In this document: positions 25,334 to 33,756 of the stretch, in pieces
Layout of the letters: each line of letters begins with the position of its first letter
Numbering within the stretch: position 1 is the stretch's first letter
Source of the DNA: Ferruginibacter yonginensis
GTDB taxonomy: Bacteria > Bacteroidota > Bacteroidia > Chitinophagales > Chitinophagaceae
Reading direction: 5' to 3'
Assembly: GCF_042651465.1 (NCBI RefSeq)
Contig: NZ_JBHSCZ010000001.1
Coordinates: 620,001 to 684,000 of the forward strand
Length of the DNA: 64,000 nt
Made by a program: the position numbers and the translations under genes
The notes under the pieces: generated by a model
Database searches by the model: none
Told to the model about the DNA's origin: nothing
The model's input: only the letters and a program-made list of their open reading frames with translations

Positions 25334-27961
25334 CTACCTACCACTTTCTGTAATCAGTTGTTGTAAGTGATGGTTAAATGTAGTTGCAAGCATTAAATCT
25401 TCCAAATGTAAAGGCATTCGATAATTCCAAACATGCTGTGGATTTGCCGGGTCGTTAATACGTTCTTCTTCTGGCATAGCTTGGCGTAGTTTACCGTTCA
25501 TTGCCAATACATCTTGCAACAAAAAAACACTCAACATGGCTTTACTATTGAGGTGTTTATAAAGTATACGCTCAGCCACCCAAGGCTCACAAAAGTATGG
25601 TGTTTGTTGTGGTGAATTAAAAAGATGCTCAAATAATTGTTGCGCTATAACCGGTTGTTGTTGCCACCACAAACGCATTGTAGGCATATCATGCGTTGCA
25701 GGCATTACTACAGTATTATAAGTAGCATTGTTGGTATTAGAAAATACTTCATTACTATTTTTGGGCATTTGTTGTACTTGTAACGAAAGTATTTTTAAAG
25801 CTTGTAAAGTAGCTTCTGTAAAAACTGGCACCATACCTAAATCTTCTGCACACAATAACATTTGCGTACTGTTGGTAAGCATTTGCAACTTAAAACTACC
25901 CTCTTGCTGCCATAAATTATTTTGTAACTCATAAAAATAATGATGATATAAATCATTTATTTTTTGTTGCGTATTTATAGCTAAATGTTGATAGCTGTTG
26001 GTTTGTTGTACATTTATTCTAAAATGATAACCATCGTCATTTTTCAATAAAATAACATCTGCAATAATATCGTACAAGGCTTGTTGCCATTTAATTTGAT
26101 GCGGATGATTTTTAAAATAATTTTCTATTTGCCGCTGTGTTGTAAATGGTGGCTTTAATTTATATCCATCAAAAAATAATTGTGTTACTGTGGCAACATC
26201 AGCACCAAAATACTTTGCCATTAAAGCATCATTAAGGTATGGTTCACAAAAACGCTTTTCGTCGAAATCTACATTATCAAAATCGCTTTTTTGCAAAGCA
26301 ATGGCTGGCACAAAATAACCCATGCGTCCATCCACTTGTGTAGTTGGTATGCTCCAAATTCTAAAAAAGCCCAATACATGATCAATTCTTATGGCATCAA
26401 AATAATATTCAAAATGTTGCATTCGTTTTTTAAACCAACTAAAATTATCGGCCGCCATATTTTCAATATCATAGGTTGGGAAACTCCAATTTTGTCCAAT
26501 AGTTGAAAAAGCATCAGGCGGTGCACCTGCTTGCATTTTCATGTGAAAGTATTGCGGATACTGCCATGTATCGGCACTAAACCTACCAACACCAATAGGT
26601 AAATCTGCTTTTAAAATAATATTTTTTGAACGACTATATGCCACCACATTTGATAATTGTCGGTGCAATTGATATTGAATAAAATACACCAATAATATTT
26701 GTTCAAATAAAGGATGATTAGGGTTGGTTATATGATCAACCAAACCTTCGCTGTATGTGCTTTCAGCTGGCCATTGCGTATAATCAACTGTGTTATAATA
26801 ATCTCTCAACACACAAAAAACAGCAAAAGGTTGTAGCCAATGTTGATGGTGTTTAAAATAAACATCCCAATCAACTTCATTTAAAAAAGCACCATTATTA
26901 TGTTTAAATATTATTTGTACTACTTGCATTTTTAATTGTACCACTGCTGTATGTTCACAATGTGTGGTTGCTTGCAGTAATGCAATTTTTTCAAAATAAT
27001 GTTGTGGTATATTGTATTGATATTGTTTTGCTACTAATGCAACATCCATGTACTTTGGGTGTAACGCAAAGGAAGATATGGCTGAGTATGGATAAGAATC
27101 AGCATCAGTATAGGTAGCATTTGTATCATTAATAGGTAATAATTGTATCAGTTTAAAACCTACAGCACTAGCATAATCAACCAACATTTTCAAATCAGAA
27201 AAATCACCGCTACCCCAACTATTATGCGTTCGTATGCTAAAAATAGGCACATTTATACCAGCAGCTTTCCAAGCGAAGGCTTCAAAATTTTGTTGCAAAC
27301 AAATAACTTGTAATGGTTGTTGTTGGTGCGTTATTAGTTGCCTGTTTTCACCTGGCTCATAGGCAACAATACAATTTGTACGAGTATCAAAAATGGCTAA
27401 TTTATATTCAATTGTTTCATCATCATTTAATTGAATTGCTAATTGGTAAACTTCATCAATAATCTGAAAAAAAAGTGGCTGTTTACAATCAAAATGGTGC
27501 ATTTGTGCTGCACTACCTGTTAAACATAATCGATAAGGCGCTTGTAACAACGGGGCTTTAACAGAAAATAGATGAGTACATTTTTTTTCATCATTACTAC
27601 TATTAATTTGATCATTGTATGAATGAATGAGCGATTGAAAAGGTAAACGATTAGTGATTTTAAATTGTTGGTTAGGTATAATATTATCAATGTTGATAAA
27701 AATATTGGAAAAATGTTGTTGCTCATTTATAAAAAAATGATGTGTTGTAATAACTGATAAATTACTATTAGAGTGCAACCATACATGTAAACATATTTGC
27801 TGTTGATGAAGATTGGTGGGCAAATTAATTTGTCCTACCCAACAATTAGCATCGCTATAATGCAAATCAACCCTTACTGGCAAGTAAAAATATTGTGGCA
27901 ATTCTATAAAGAGCATTTCGCCAAATTCGGTTGCATATTGTACTTTAAATTGAAATATCAT
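25334..27961 (-). CDS. malQ: 4-alpha-glucanotransferase with N-terminal starch-binding domains
   Basis: An 875-residue GH77 amylomaltase of the DPE2-like type. Residues 1-230 are two beta-sandwich modules resembling CBM20; the first starts MIFQFKVQYATEFGEM and the second has YRLCLTGSAAQMHHFD. The GH77 domain contains RTHNSWGSGDFSDLK, the nucleophile region FDAIRIDHVLGFFRIW, the acid/base region MLLCAEDLGMVP and the stabiliser region PATHDMPTMRLWW. It disproportionates maltodextrins in the cytoplasm (no signal peptide). No other glycogen genes are nearby. It diverges from a small membrane-protein gene. Confidence 0.94.
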   Translation of the reverse strand: MIFQFKVQYATEFGEMLFIELPQYFYLPVRVDLHYSDANCWVGQINLPTNLHQQQICLHVWLHSNSNLSVITTHHFFINEQQHFSNIFINIDNIIPNQQFKITNRLPFQSLIHSYNDQINSSNDEKKCTHLFSVKAPLLQAPYRLCLTGSAAQMHHFDCKQPLFFQIIDEVYQLAIQLNDDETIEYKLAIFDTRTNCIVAYEPGENRQLITHQQQPLQVICLQQNFEAFAWKAAGINVPIFSIRTHNSWGSGDFSDLKMLVDYASAVGFKLIQLLPINDTNATYTDADSYPYSAISSFALHPKYMDVALVAKQYQYNIPQHYFEKIALLQATTHCEHTAVVQLKMQVVQIIFKHNNGAFLNEVDWDVYFKHHQHWLQPFAVFCVLRDYYNTVDYTQWPAESTYSEGLVDHITNPNHPLFEQILLVYFIQYQLHRQLSNVVAYSRSKNIILKADLPIGVGRFSADTWQYPQYFHMKMQAGAPPDAFSTIGQNWSFPTYDIENMAADNFSWFKKRMQHFEYYFDAIRIDHVLGFFRIWSIPTTQVDGRMGYFVPAIALQKSDFDNVDFDEKRFCEPYLNDALMAKYFGADVATVTQLFFDGYKLKPPFTTQRQIENYFKNHPHQIKWQQALYDIIADVILLKNDDGYHFRINVQQTNSYQHLAINTQQKINDLYHHYFYELQNNLWQQEGSFKLQMLTNSTQMLLCAEDLGMVPVFTEATLQALKILSLQVQQMPKNSNEVFSNTNNATYNTVVMPATHDMPTMRLWWQQQPVIAQQLFEHLFNSPQQTPYFCEPWVAERILYKHLNSKAMLSVFLLQDVLAMNGKLRQAMPEEERINDPANPQHVWNYRMPLHLEDLMLATTFNHHLQQLITESGR

Positions 27962-28052
27962 GTAAAGTTGATTTTGTACAAATTAATTAGAATTATTGTT
28001 ACTTCAGTTTATAAATTTTTATTGTTTTGTGTGTTTATCTAAATTCTAGTTT

Positions 28053-28060
28053 TATATTTG
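28053..28060 (+). promoter_or_regulatory. -7 element for the small membrane-protein gene
   Basis: TATATTTG matches TAnnTTTG and lies 17 bases before the ATG at 28078. TTTG at 28026-28029 is a possible -33 element with a rather long spacer (23 bases). Confidence 0.45.
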
Positions 28061-28077
28061 CACAAATAATTTAAAAA

Positions 28078-28233
28078 ATGGCAACAGCAAAAAAATCAAG
28101 AGGTATTTATTGGGTAACATTTTTTCTTTCAATTGCAGCATTTTTTGGCGTATACGCAATAGGTGGTGGTTACTGTTCATTGGTGTTACCATTTACGGTT
28201 ACTTCATTTGCTATGGCAATGGATTTATTATAA
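28078..28233 (+). CDS. 51-residue membrane protein of unknown function
   Basis: A short gene, below usual size cut-offs, with an ATG, TAA, an upstream -7 element and its own terminator. The protein begins MATAKKSRGIYWVT, has one or two hydrophobic segments (FFLSIAAFFGVYAIGGG and LVLPFTVTSFAMAM) and ends AMAMDLL. A lysine-rich cytoplasmic N-terminus suggests an inner-membrane peptide. I do not recognise a named family, though the gene organisation argues it is real. Confidence 0.7.
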   Translation: MATAKKSRGIYWVTFFLSIAAFFGVYAIGGGYCSLVLPFTVTSFAMAMDLL

Positions 28234-28250
28234 TTCTCCACAACTTTTAT

Positions 28251-28283
28251 AAAAAAAGCCACTCAAATTTGAGTGGCTTTTTT
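28251..28283 (+). terminator. intrinsic terminator
   Basis: AAAGCCACTCAAATTTGAGTGGCTTT, a self-complementary stem with A- and T-runs, 18 bases after the small membrane-protein gene. Confidence 0.9.
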
Positions 28284-28299
28284 ATGAGTATCATATAAC

Positions 28300-28329
28300 A
28301 AAAAAGGCATTCAATTGAATGCCTTTTTT
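28300..28329 (-). terminator. intrinsic terminator of dnaK
   Basis: AAGGCATTCAATTGAATGCCTT with A6 and T6 flanks, 22 bases beyond the dnaK stop. It is separate from the terminator at 28251, and the two are back to back. Confidence 0.9.
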
Positions 28330-28350
28330 GTTTATAACTGTCGTTACATA

Positions 28351-30255
28351 TTATTTTACTTCTTCAAACTCAGCATCTTCAGCGTCTGCTGTATTTTCAG
28401 CGCCTGCGCTAGCACTTGCATTCGGTTGTGTTTGTGTAGCATCGGCTCCGGCTTGCGTATCCTTATACATATCTTCACTTGCAGTAGCCCAAGCAGCATT
28501 CATTTCTGCAGTTGTAGTATCTATTTGAGCAACATCTTGTGATTTATGTGCTGTTTTTAATTTTTCTAAAGCAGCTTCAATAGGTGCTTTTTTATCAGCT
28601 GGTATTTTTTCGCCAAACTCTTTTAATTGCTTTTCTGTTTGGAAAATTAAACTATCGGCTTGGTTGATTTTGTCAATTTTTTCTCTCTCGGCTTTATCAC
28701 TAGCTTCGTTAGCTTTTGCCTCGTTTTTCATTTTCTCAATTTCTTCTTTGCTTAAACCGCTACCAGCTTCAATTTTAATTTTTTGTTCTTTACCAGTGCC
28801 TTTATCTTTTGCACTTACGTGTAAAATACCATTGGCATCAATATCAAACGTTACTTCAATTTGAGGTACACCTCTTGGTGCTGGCGGTATATCAGATAAA
28901 TTGAATTTACCTAAGCTCTTATTTTGAGCTGCCATTGGGCGTTCACCTTGCAATACATGAATTTCAACACCAGGTTGGTTATCAGCTGCTGTACTAAACG
29001 TTTCTGATTTTTTTGTTGGAATGGTTGTATTGCTTTCGATTAACCTTGTCATTACACCACCCATGGTTTCAATACCAAGGCTTAACGGTGTAACATCTAA
29101 CAACAATACATCTTTCACTTCACCTGTTAAAACCGCACCTTGTATAGCAGCGCCAATAGCCACAACTTCATCAGGGTTTACACCACGATTCGGTTTTTTG
29201 CCAAAGAATTTCTCTACTATTTCTTGTACTTTAGGTATACGTGAACTACCACCTACTAAAATTACTTCATCAATTTGAGATACCGGAATACCAGCATCTT
29301 TCAAAGCTACTTCACATGGTTTTAAACAACGATCAAACAAGCTATCAGCTAGTGCTTCAAATTTTGCTCTTGTTAATTTTTTTACCAAATGTTTAGGTAC
29401 GCCATCAACAGCAGTAATATATGGTAAATTGATTTCTGTTTCTGTGCTAGATGATAATTCTACTTTAGCTTTTTCAGATGCTTCTTTTAAACGTTGTAAA
29501 GCCATAGGATCTTTACGTAAGTCAATCGCTTCATCAGCTTTAAATTCATCAGCCAACCAATCCATAATTACTTTATCGAAATCATCACCACCCAAATGTG
29601 TATCACCGTTGGTTGATTTTACTTCGAAAACGCCATCACCTAACTCCAATACTGAAATATCGAATGTACCACCACCAAGGTCAAATACAGCGATTTTTTG
29701 ATCTTTTCCTTTTTTATCTAAACCGTAAGCCAAGGCTGCTGCTGTAGGTTCATTTACAATTCTGCGAACATTTAAACCAGCAATTTCACCAGCTTCTTTT
29801 GTAGCTTGACGTTGTGCATCGTTAAAGTATGCAGGTACTGTAATAACGGCTTCTGTAACTTCTTGTCCTAAATAATCTTCAGCTGTTTTCTTCATTTTCT
29901 GTAACACCATCGCACTAATTTCTTGTGGGGTGTACATTCTGCCATCTATATCAATACGTACGGTATTATTGTCACCTTTTACTACATTATAACTCCAGTG
30001 GCTACTTTCTTCCGTTACTTCATCAAACCTTCTACCCATAAAACGTTTAACACTACTGATGGTGTTTTGTGGGTTGGTAATAGCCTGGCGTTTTGCAGGA
30101 TCACCTACTTTTCTTTCTCCATTTTTCAAAAATGCAACCACAGATGGTGTGGTACGGCGGCCTTCATCATTTGCAATTACTACAGGTTCGTTACCTTCCA
30201 TTACTGAAACGCAACTGTTGGTAGTACCGAGGTCAATGCCTATTATTTTTGCCAT
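28351..30255 (-). CDS. dnaK: molecular chaperone DnaK (Hsp70)
   Basis: The Hsp70 chaperone, 634 residues. The ATG at 30255 gives MAKIIGIDLGTTNSCVSVME; the frame extends 13 codons upstream, but Hsp70s start at MAKIIGID. Other hallmarks are IAVFDLGGGTFDISVLELGD, VILVGGSSRIPKVQ, the linker VLLLDVTPLSLGIETMGG and the substrate-binding FDIDANGILHVSAKDK. The C-terminus ends in an acidic EDAEFEEVK tail that binds co-chaperones. No grpE or dnaJ gene is adjacent, and no CIRCE element is visible upstream. Confidence 0.98.
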   Translation of the reverse strand: MAKIIGIDLGTTNSCVSVMEGNEPVVIANDEGRRTTPSVVAFLKNGERKVGDPAKRQAITNPQNTISSVKRFMGRRFDEVTEESSHWSYNVVKGDNNTVRIDIDGRMYTPQEISAMVLQKMKKTAEDYLGQEVTEAVITVPAYFNDAQRQATKEAGEIAGLNVRRIVNEPTAAALAYGLDKKGKDQKIAVFDLGGGTFDISVLELGDGVFEVKSTNGDTHLGGDDFDKVIMDWLADEFKADEAIDLRKDPMALQRLKEASEKAKVELSSSTETEINLPYITAVDGVPKHLVKKLTRAKFEALADSLFDRCLKPCEVALKDAGIPVSQIDEVILVGGSSRIPKVQEIVEKFFGKKPNRGVNPDEVVAIGAAIQGAVLTGEVKDVLLLDVTPLSLGIETMGGVMTRLIESNTTIPTKKSETFSTAADNQPGVEIHVLQGERPMAAQNKSLGKFNLSDIPPAPRGVPQIEVTFDIDANGILHVSAKDKGTGKEQKIKIEAGSGLSKEEIEKMKNEAKANEASDKAEREKIDKINQADSLIFQTEKQLKEFGEKIPADKKAPIEAALEKLKTAHKSQDVAQIDTTTAEMNAAWATASEDMYKDTQAGADATQTQPNASASAGAENTADAEDAEFEEVK

Positions 30256-30367
30256 AATTAAAATTGATTTTGTTTGTTTTGGTGTAAATGTCAATCATTG
30301 TGCCAATGGGTAATGTGTGCAAATTTGTCAGTTTTGCAAAAAAGTAAGCTAATTCAATGTAGGTTAG

Positions 30368-30754
30368 CTATTTTGAAGTGGCGTAAGAAGGTAAGTTTTT
30401 ATAAATACCATATGCTTTAACAAGCATACCAATGCCAGCAACAACTAAACCCCAATAAACAATTATAAAACCTACGCCTAATGTAAGTGTTATTACATAT
30501 GAAAAAATGTACATACCAATACCTGCAATTATGGTAAACAAACCCATTACTATTAATTTAATGATGTTTTGTTTGTCATTTTTTTCTGATTGAATATTCT
30601 CTACTATTTGTTGAGCATAATAAGATGTAATACCTTCTTCTGCTTGTAATTTTTCAATCACCCTTTTATTTACCATACCACTTTGTAGCATTGATTTAGC
30701 CAGTAAGTGCAACCTATCAATTTCTAGATTATCATCTTTCAAAAAATCTTTCAT
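30368..30754 (-). CDS. small inner-membrane protein, two transmembrane helices
   Basis: A 128-residue protein of unknown function. The soluble N-terminal part (1-62) is helical and charged, with IDRLHLLAKSMLQSGMVNKR and YYAQQIVENIQSEKND. Two transmembrane segments follow: IIKLIVMGLFTIIAGIGMYI and LTLGVGFIIVYWGLVVAGIG. The C-terminus is short. It lies between dnaK and gtrA-like genes on the same strand, 14 bases after the latter, so co-transcription with GtrA is likely. Confidence 0.75.
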   Translation of the reverse strand: MKDFLKDDNLEIDRLHLLAKSMLQSGMVNKRVIEKLQAEEGITSYYAQQIVENIQSEKNDKQNIIKLIVMGLFTIIAGIGMYIFSYVITLTLGVGFIIVYWGLVVAGIGMLVKAYGIYKNLPSYATSK

Positions 30755-30768
30755 ATCTATTTGGCTAG

Positions 30769-31266
30769 TTATACTTTTTTGAACGTAAAATACTTCTGCG
30801 TTACATAACTAATGGTAACTATAAAAAGTGTTGTACAAAATTGTGCAATAAAAGCCTCAATATGTAAAAACTCCACCAATATTTTCAATAAGAAATAATT
30901 AATACAGAGGTTGGCAAAAAATGATAAAAAATAGCGAAACAACTGAATACGACCTCTTAGACTAGAAGCTGTGAATACCACAAACTTGTTCAACAAAAAG
31001 CCTAGTAAAAAATTAAAACAAAACGATATAAACAATGCCGCATTGTGGGGTTTGAAAACCATTTTTGCAATGGTTACATTTTCATTGTGAAAATAAAAGT
31101 TAATTAAACAATAATACAACGCTAAGCCCAATACCATATTGGTAGACCCACAAGCTAAATACCTGAAAGTTTCAACTGGCATTAATTTTTTAAAAGGTGG
31201 GTAAAAAAAATCAATATAAGCAGTAATATATTTTTTCAAACGTTGTGTGTTATAATGAACTTTCAA
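30769..31266 (-). CDS. GtrA-family membrane protein
   Basis: A four-helix membrane protein of the GtrA/DPMS3 family, thought to help move undecaprenyl- or polyprenyl-linked sugars. The core runs FRYLACGSTNMVLGLALYYC, then FISFCFNFLLGFLLNKFVVF, then LFRYFLSFFANLCINYFLLK, then FIVTISYVTQKYFTFKK. The frame has no upstream ATG: a TTG at 31266 gives 165 residues including IDFFYPPFKKLMPVETFRY, which I recall from other Bacteroidetes GtrA proteins, while an ATG at 31182 would give 137. I prefer the longer form, at moderate confidence. Confidence 0.8.
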   Translation of the reverse strand: MKVHYNTQRLKKYITAYIDFFYPPFKKLMPVETFRYLACGSTNMVLGLALYYCLINFYFHNENVTIAKMVFKPHNAALFISFCFNFLLGFLLNKFVVFTASSLRGRIQLFRYFLSFFANLCINYFLLKILVEFLHIEAFIAQFCTTLFIVTISYVTQKYFTFKKV

Positions 31267-31310
31267 AATTATTAAGTGAACAAAGCTACAATTTGAGGTG
31301 GTTCTACAAA

Positions 31311-31339
31311 ATAAAAATGCCTGCTAATACTAGCAGGCA
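31311..31339 (-). terminator. intrinsic terminator
   Basis: On the minus strand TGCCTGCTA-gtat-TAGCAGGCA is followed by TTTTTATTTT, 24 bases after the stop of the outer-membrane protein gene. Confidence 0.88.
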
Positions 31340-31362
31340 CTCATTATATAAAGTTGATGTAA

Positions 31363-31833
31363 TTAAAATACATATCTAATAGCTAAACCACCCCAATTGC
31401 CGCTAAAACCAGCACCATCGCCAAACTCAAATGATGGTTGCCAATCAAGCGATAAATTAATTGGTGCTGATTTAATTTTATAATCTAATCCAACAACGCC
31501 ATCAACACCTACATATGATCTACCTCTATAAAAGCGATCATTATAAAAAGCTACGTGTGCACCTGGGCCAATGTACCAACGAAGTCCGCCAGCATCAGCA
31601 AAGTTGCCATGTATTTCATATAAACCAGTTATACGTGTACCACGGTTCCAAAAATAACCTAAGAACTCTACTGCATTTTTATTATCAACAAAATGCTTTA
31701 ATGAAACTGCACCAGGGTAAAACTTAACACCTAAAGCAGTTTTATAACTTTGCGAACCAATATTACTTTGAGCTTTTACTGTTGTTACCCCACATAAAGC
31801 TACAAAGAGCAATAAAATCATTGTTTTTTTCAT
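31363..31833 (-). CDS. small exported outer-membrane beta-barrel-like protein
   Basis: A 156-residue exported protein. The ATG at 31833 starts the signal MKKTMILLLFVALCGVTTVKAQ; 17 further upstream codons are open but precede the signal. The mature part has alternating polar/aromatic strands (NAVEFLGYFWNRGTRITGLY, GLRWYIGPGAHVAFYNDRFY) and ends GLAIRYVF with a terminal aromatic. This fits a small barrel of the outer-membrane-protein superfamily. The function is unknown. Confidence 0.75.
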   Translation of the reverse strand: MKKTMILLLFVALCGVTTVKAQSNIGSQSYKTALGVKFYPGAVSLKHFVDNKNAVEFLGYFWNRGTRITGLYEIHGNFADAGGLRWYIGPGAHVAFYNDRFYRGRSYVGVDGVVGLDYKIKSAPINLSLDWQPSFEFGDGAGFSGNWGGLAIRYVF

Positions 31834-31890
31834 ACATATCATTTTTAAATAAGACATGTAATGACATATGTAAAACCATGCCAAACTGAT

Positions 31891-33519
31891 TTAGCTATAT
31901 AATTCTGCTCGAACTTCTTTTACCCTTTCATCAGCTAAATATTCGTCGTACGTCATTAATTTATCAATCATACCCTTTGGCGTAATTTCAATAATTCTAT
32001 TAGCTACGGTTTGCATAAACTGATGATCATGGGTGGTAAATAATACCACACCTGGGAAGTTTACCATACTATCGTTAAAAGCCACAATACTTTCCAAATC
32101 AAGGTGGTTCGTAGGCTCATCTAACATTAATACATTAGGGTTTTGCAACATCATTTTACTCACCATACAACGTACTTTTTCACCCCCACTTAGCACATTG
32201 GTTTTCTTCATAATTTCATCACCCGTAAATAGCATCTTCCCTAAAAAACCTCTTAAAAAATCTTCATCAACATCCTTGGTTTGTGGTGGTACGTACTGGC
32301 GCAACCAATCCATTAAATTGAGTTGATTACCATCAAAAAACTCTGTATTATCATTTGGTAAATAAGCAGTAGTAATGGTGGTACCCCATTCGTACTTGCC
32401 TGTGTCTGCTGGTTGTTTTCCGTTAATTACTTCAAAAAATAGCGTTAATGCCATTGGATCTTTACTTAAAAAAGCAATTTTATCCGTTTTTTGAACATCA
32501 AAATTTAACTTACTAAATAAGGTTTTACCATCAACCACTTTTGATAAGTTTTCTACTTTCAAAATATCGTTACCGGCTTCTCTTTCTTGTTTAAAAATAA
32601 TACCAGGATACCTTCTTGTACTTGGTGTAATATCTTCAAACACTAATTTATCCAATGCTTTTTTACGACTGGTAGCTTGTTTACTTTTACTTGCATTTGC
32701 AGAGAAACGAGCAATAAATTCCAACAAATCTTTTTTCTTATCTTCTGCTTTTTTGTTTTTATCAGCCGCTTGTCGTGCAGCCAATTGAGAACTCTCGTAC
32801 CAAAATGAGTAGTTACCTGTGTAAATTTTAATTTTATTTTTGTCAACATCAGCCATGTGGGTACACACAGCATCTAAAAAGTGACGATCGTGACTCACCA
32901 CCAAAACTATATTTTGGTAATCGGCTAAAAAGTTTTCGAGCCAAGCAATAGTTTCAACATCAAGGTTGTTGGTAGGTTCATCGAGCAATAAAATATCGGG
33001 GTTACCAAATAAAGCCTGTGCTAACAATACTCTTACTTTTAGGTTAGCACTCATATCTTTCATCAACACTTGGTGCAACTCATCTTTAACACCCAATTCA
33101 CTTAACAAAGTAGCTGCATCACTTTCTGCGGTATAACCTCCCATTTCGCCAAATTGTTCTTCTAACTCACCAGCTTTAATACCATCAGCCTCGTCAAAAT
33201 CAGGCTTTGCATATAAAGCATCTTTTTCATGCATAATTGACCACATTTTTTTATGGCCCATTAGTACAGTGTTTAACACGGTAACTTCATCAAACGCAAA
33301 TTGGTTTTGGGCTAAAATGGCCATACGCTCACCAGGCGTTATGCTTACGGTACCTTTATTGGGCTCAATTTCGCCGCTTATAATTTTTAAAAAGGTAGAT
33401 TTACCGGCACCATTGGCACCAATAATACCGTAACAATTTCCTTTGGTGAAATTGATATTTACTTCGTCAAACAAAACCCTTTTGCCATAGGCAAGGGTTA
33501 CATTATTTACACTAATCAT
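31891..33519 (-). CDS. ABC-F family ATPase (YbiT-like), second P-loop degenerate
   Basis: A 542-residue soluble protein with two ABC domains, closely following E. coli YbiT; ABC-F proteins act on the ribosome. The ATG at 33519 gives MISVNNVTLAYGK; the frame is open 37 codons further upstream. Domain 1 has an intact Walker A (GIIGANGAGKST), signature and DILLLDEPTNNLD. The linker carries the YbiT-like SANASKSKQATSRKKALDKL. Domain 2 keeps the signature LSGGEKVRCMV and VLMLDEPTNHLD, but its Walker A position reads IAFLSKDPMALTLFFEVI, with no GxGK(S/T). Site 2 may bind ATP weakly or act structurally. Confidence 0.9.
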   Translation of the reverse strand: MISVNNVTLAYGKRVLFDEVNINFTKGNCYGIIGANGAGKSTFLKIISGEIEPNKGTVSITPGERMAILAQNQFAFDEVTVLNTVLMGHKKMWSIMHEKDALYAKPDFDEADGIKAGELEEQFGEMGGYTAESDAATLLSELGVKDELHQVLMKDMSANLKVRVLLAQALFGNPDILLLDEPTNNLDVETIAWLENFLADYQNIVLVVSHDRHFLDAVCTHMADVDKNKIKIYTGNYSFWYESSQLAARQAADKNKKAEDKKKDLLEFIARFSANASKSKQATSRKKALDKLVFEDITPSTRRYPGIIFKQEREAGNDILKVENLSKVVDGKTLFSKLNFDVQKTDKIAFLSKDPMALTLFFEVINGKQPADTGKYEWGTTITTAYLPNDNTEFFDGNQLNLMDWLRQYVPPQTKDVDEDFLRGFLGKMLFTGDEIMKKTNVLSGGEKVRCMVSKMMLQNPNVLMLDEPTNHLDLESIVAFNDSMVNFPGVVLFTTHDHQFMQTVANRIIEITPKGMIDKLMTYDEYLADERVKEVRAELYS

Positions 33520-33743
33520 AATCTTAAAATGGGCGCAAAAGTAATTAAAAAAAGGCAATTTTTTGATGTAAAAATTAAAGTATACAAAACTCATTTTGTA
33601 ACAGAAATTGCGGTACGGTAACGTTATCATTTAAATAATATTCATAAAAAGTGTAATTTTTTAAACGTTGTAAAATTGCAACCGTTGTAAAAACGAAATT
33701 CAATAGGATTTGTTGGCTATTAGGGATTAAGATTCCTTTTTAT

Positions 33744-33751
33744 TATTTTTG
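33744..33751 (+). promoter_or_regulatory. putative -7 element of argS promoter
   Basis: TATTTTTG matches TAnnTTTG and ends five bases before the argS ATG. No TTG stands at the right -33 distance. If used, the transcript would start almost at the AUG. Confidence 0.3.
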
Positions 33752-33756
33752 TCGAT

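Noticed and set aside
30256..30367. CIRCE or other HrcA operator upstream of dnaK
   Set aside because: No TTAGCACTC-N9-GAGTGCTAA-like repeat is present.
33520..33630. Longer N-terminus for the ABC-F protein
   Set aside because: ABC-F proteins of the YbiT type start at the MISVNNVTL-like strand; the upstream codons show no family similarity.
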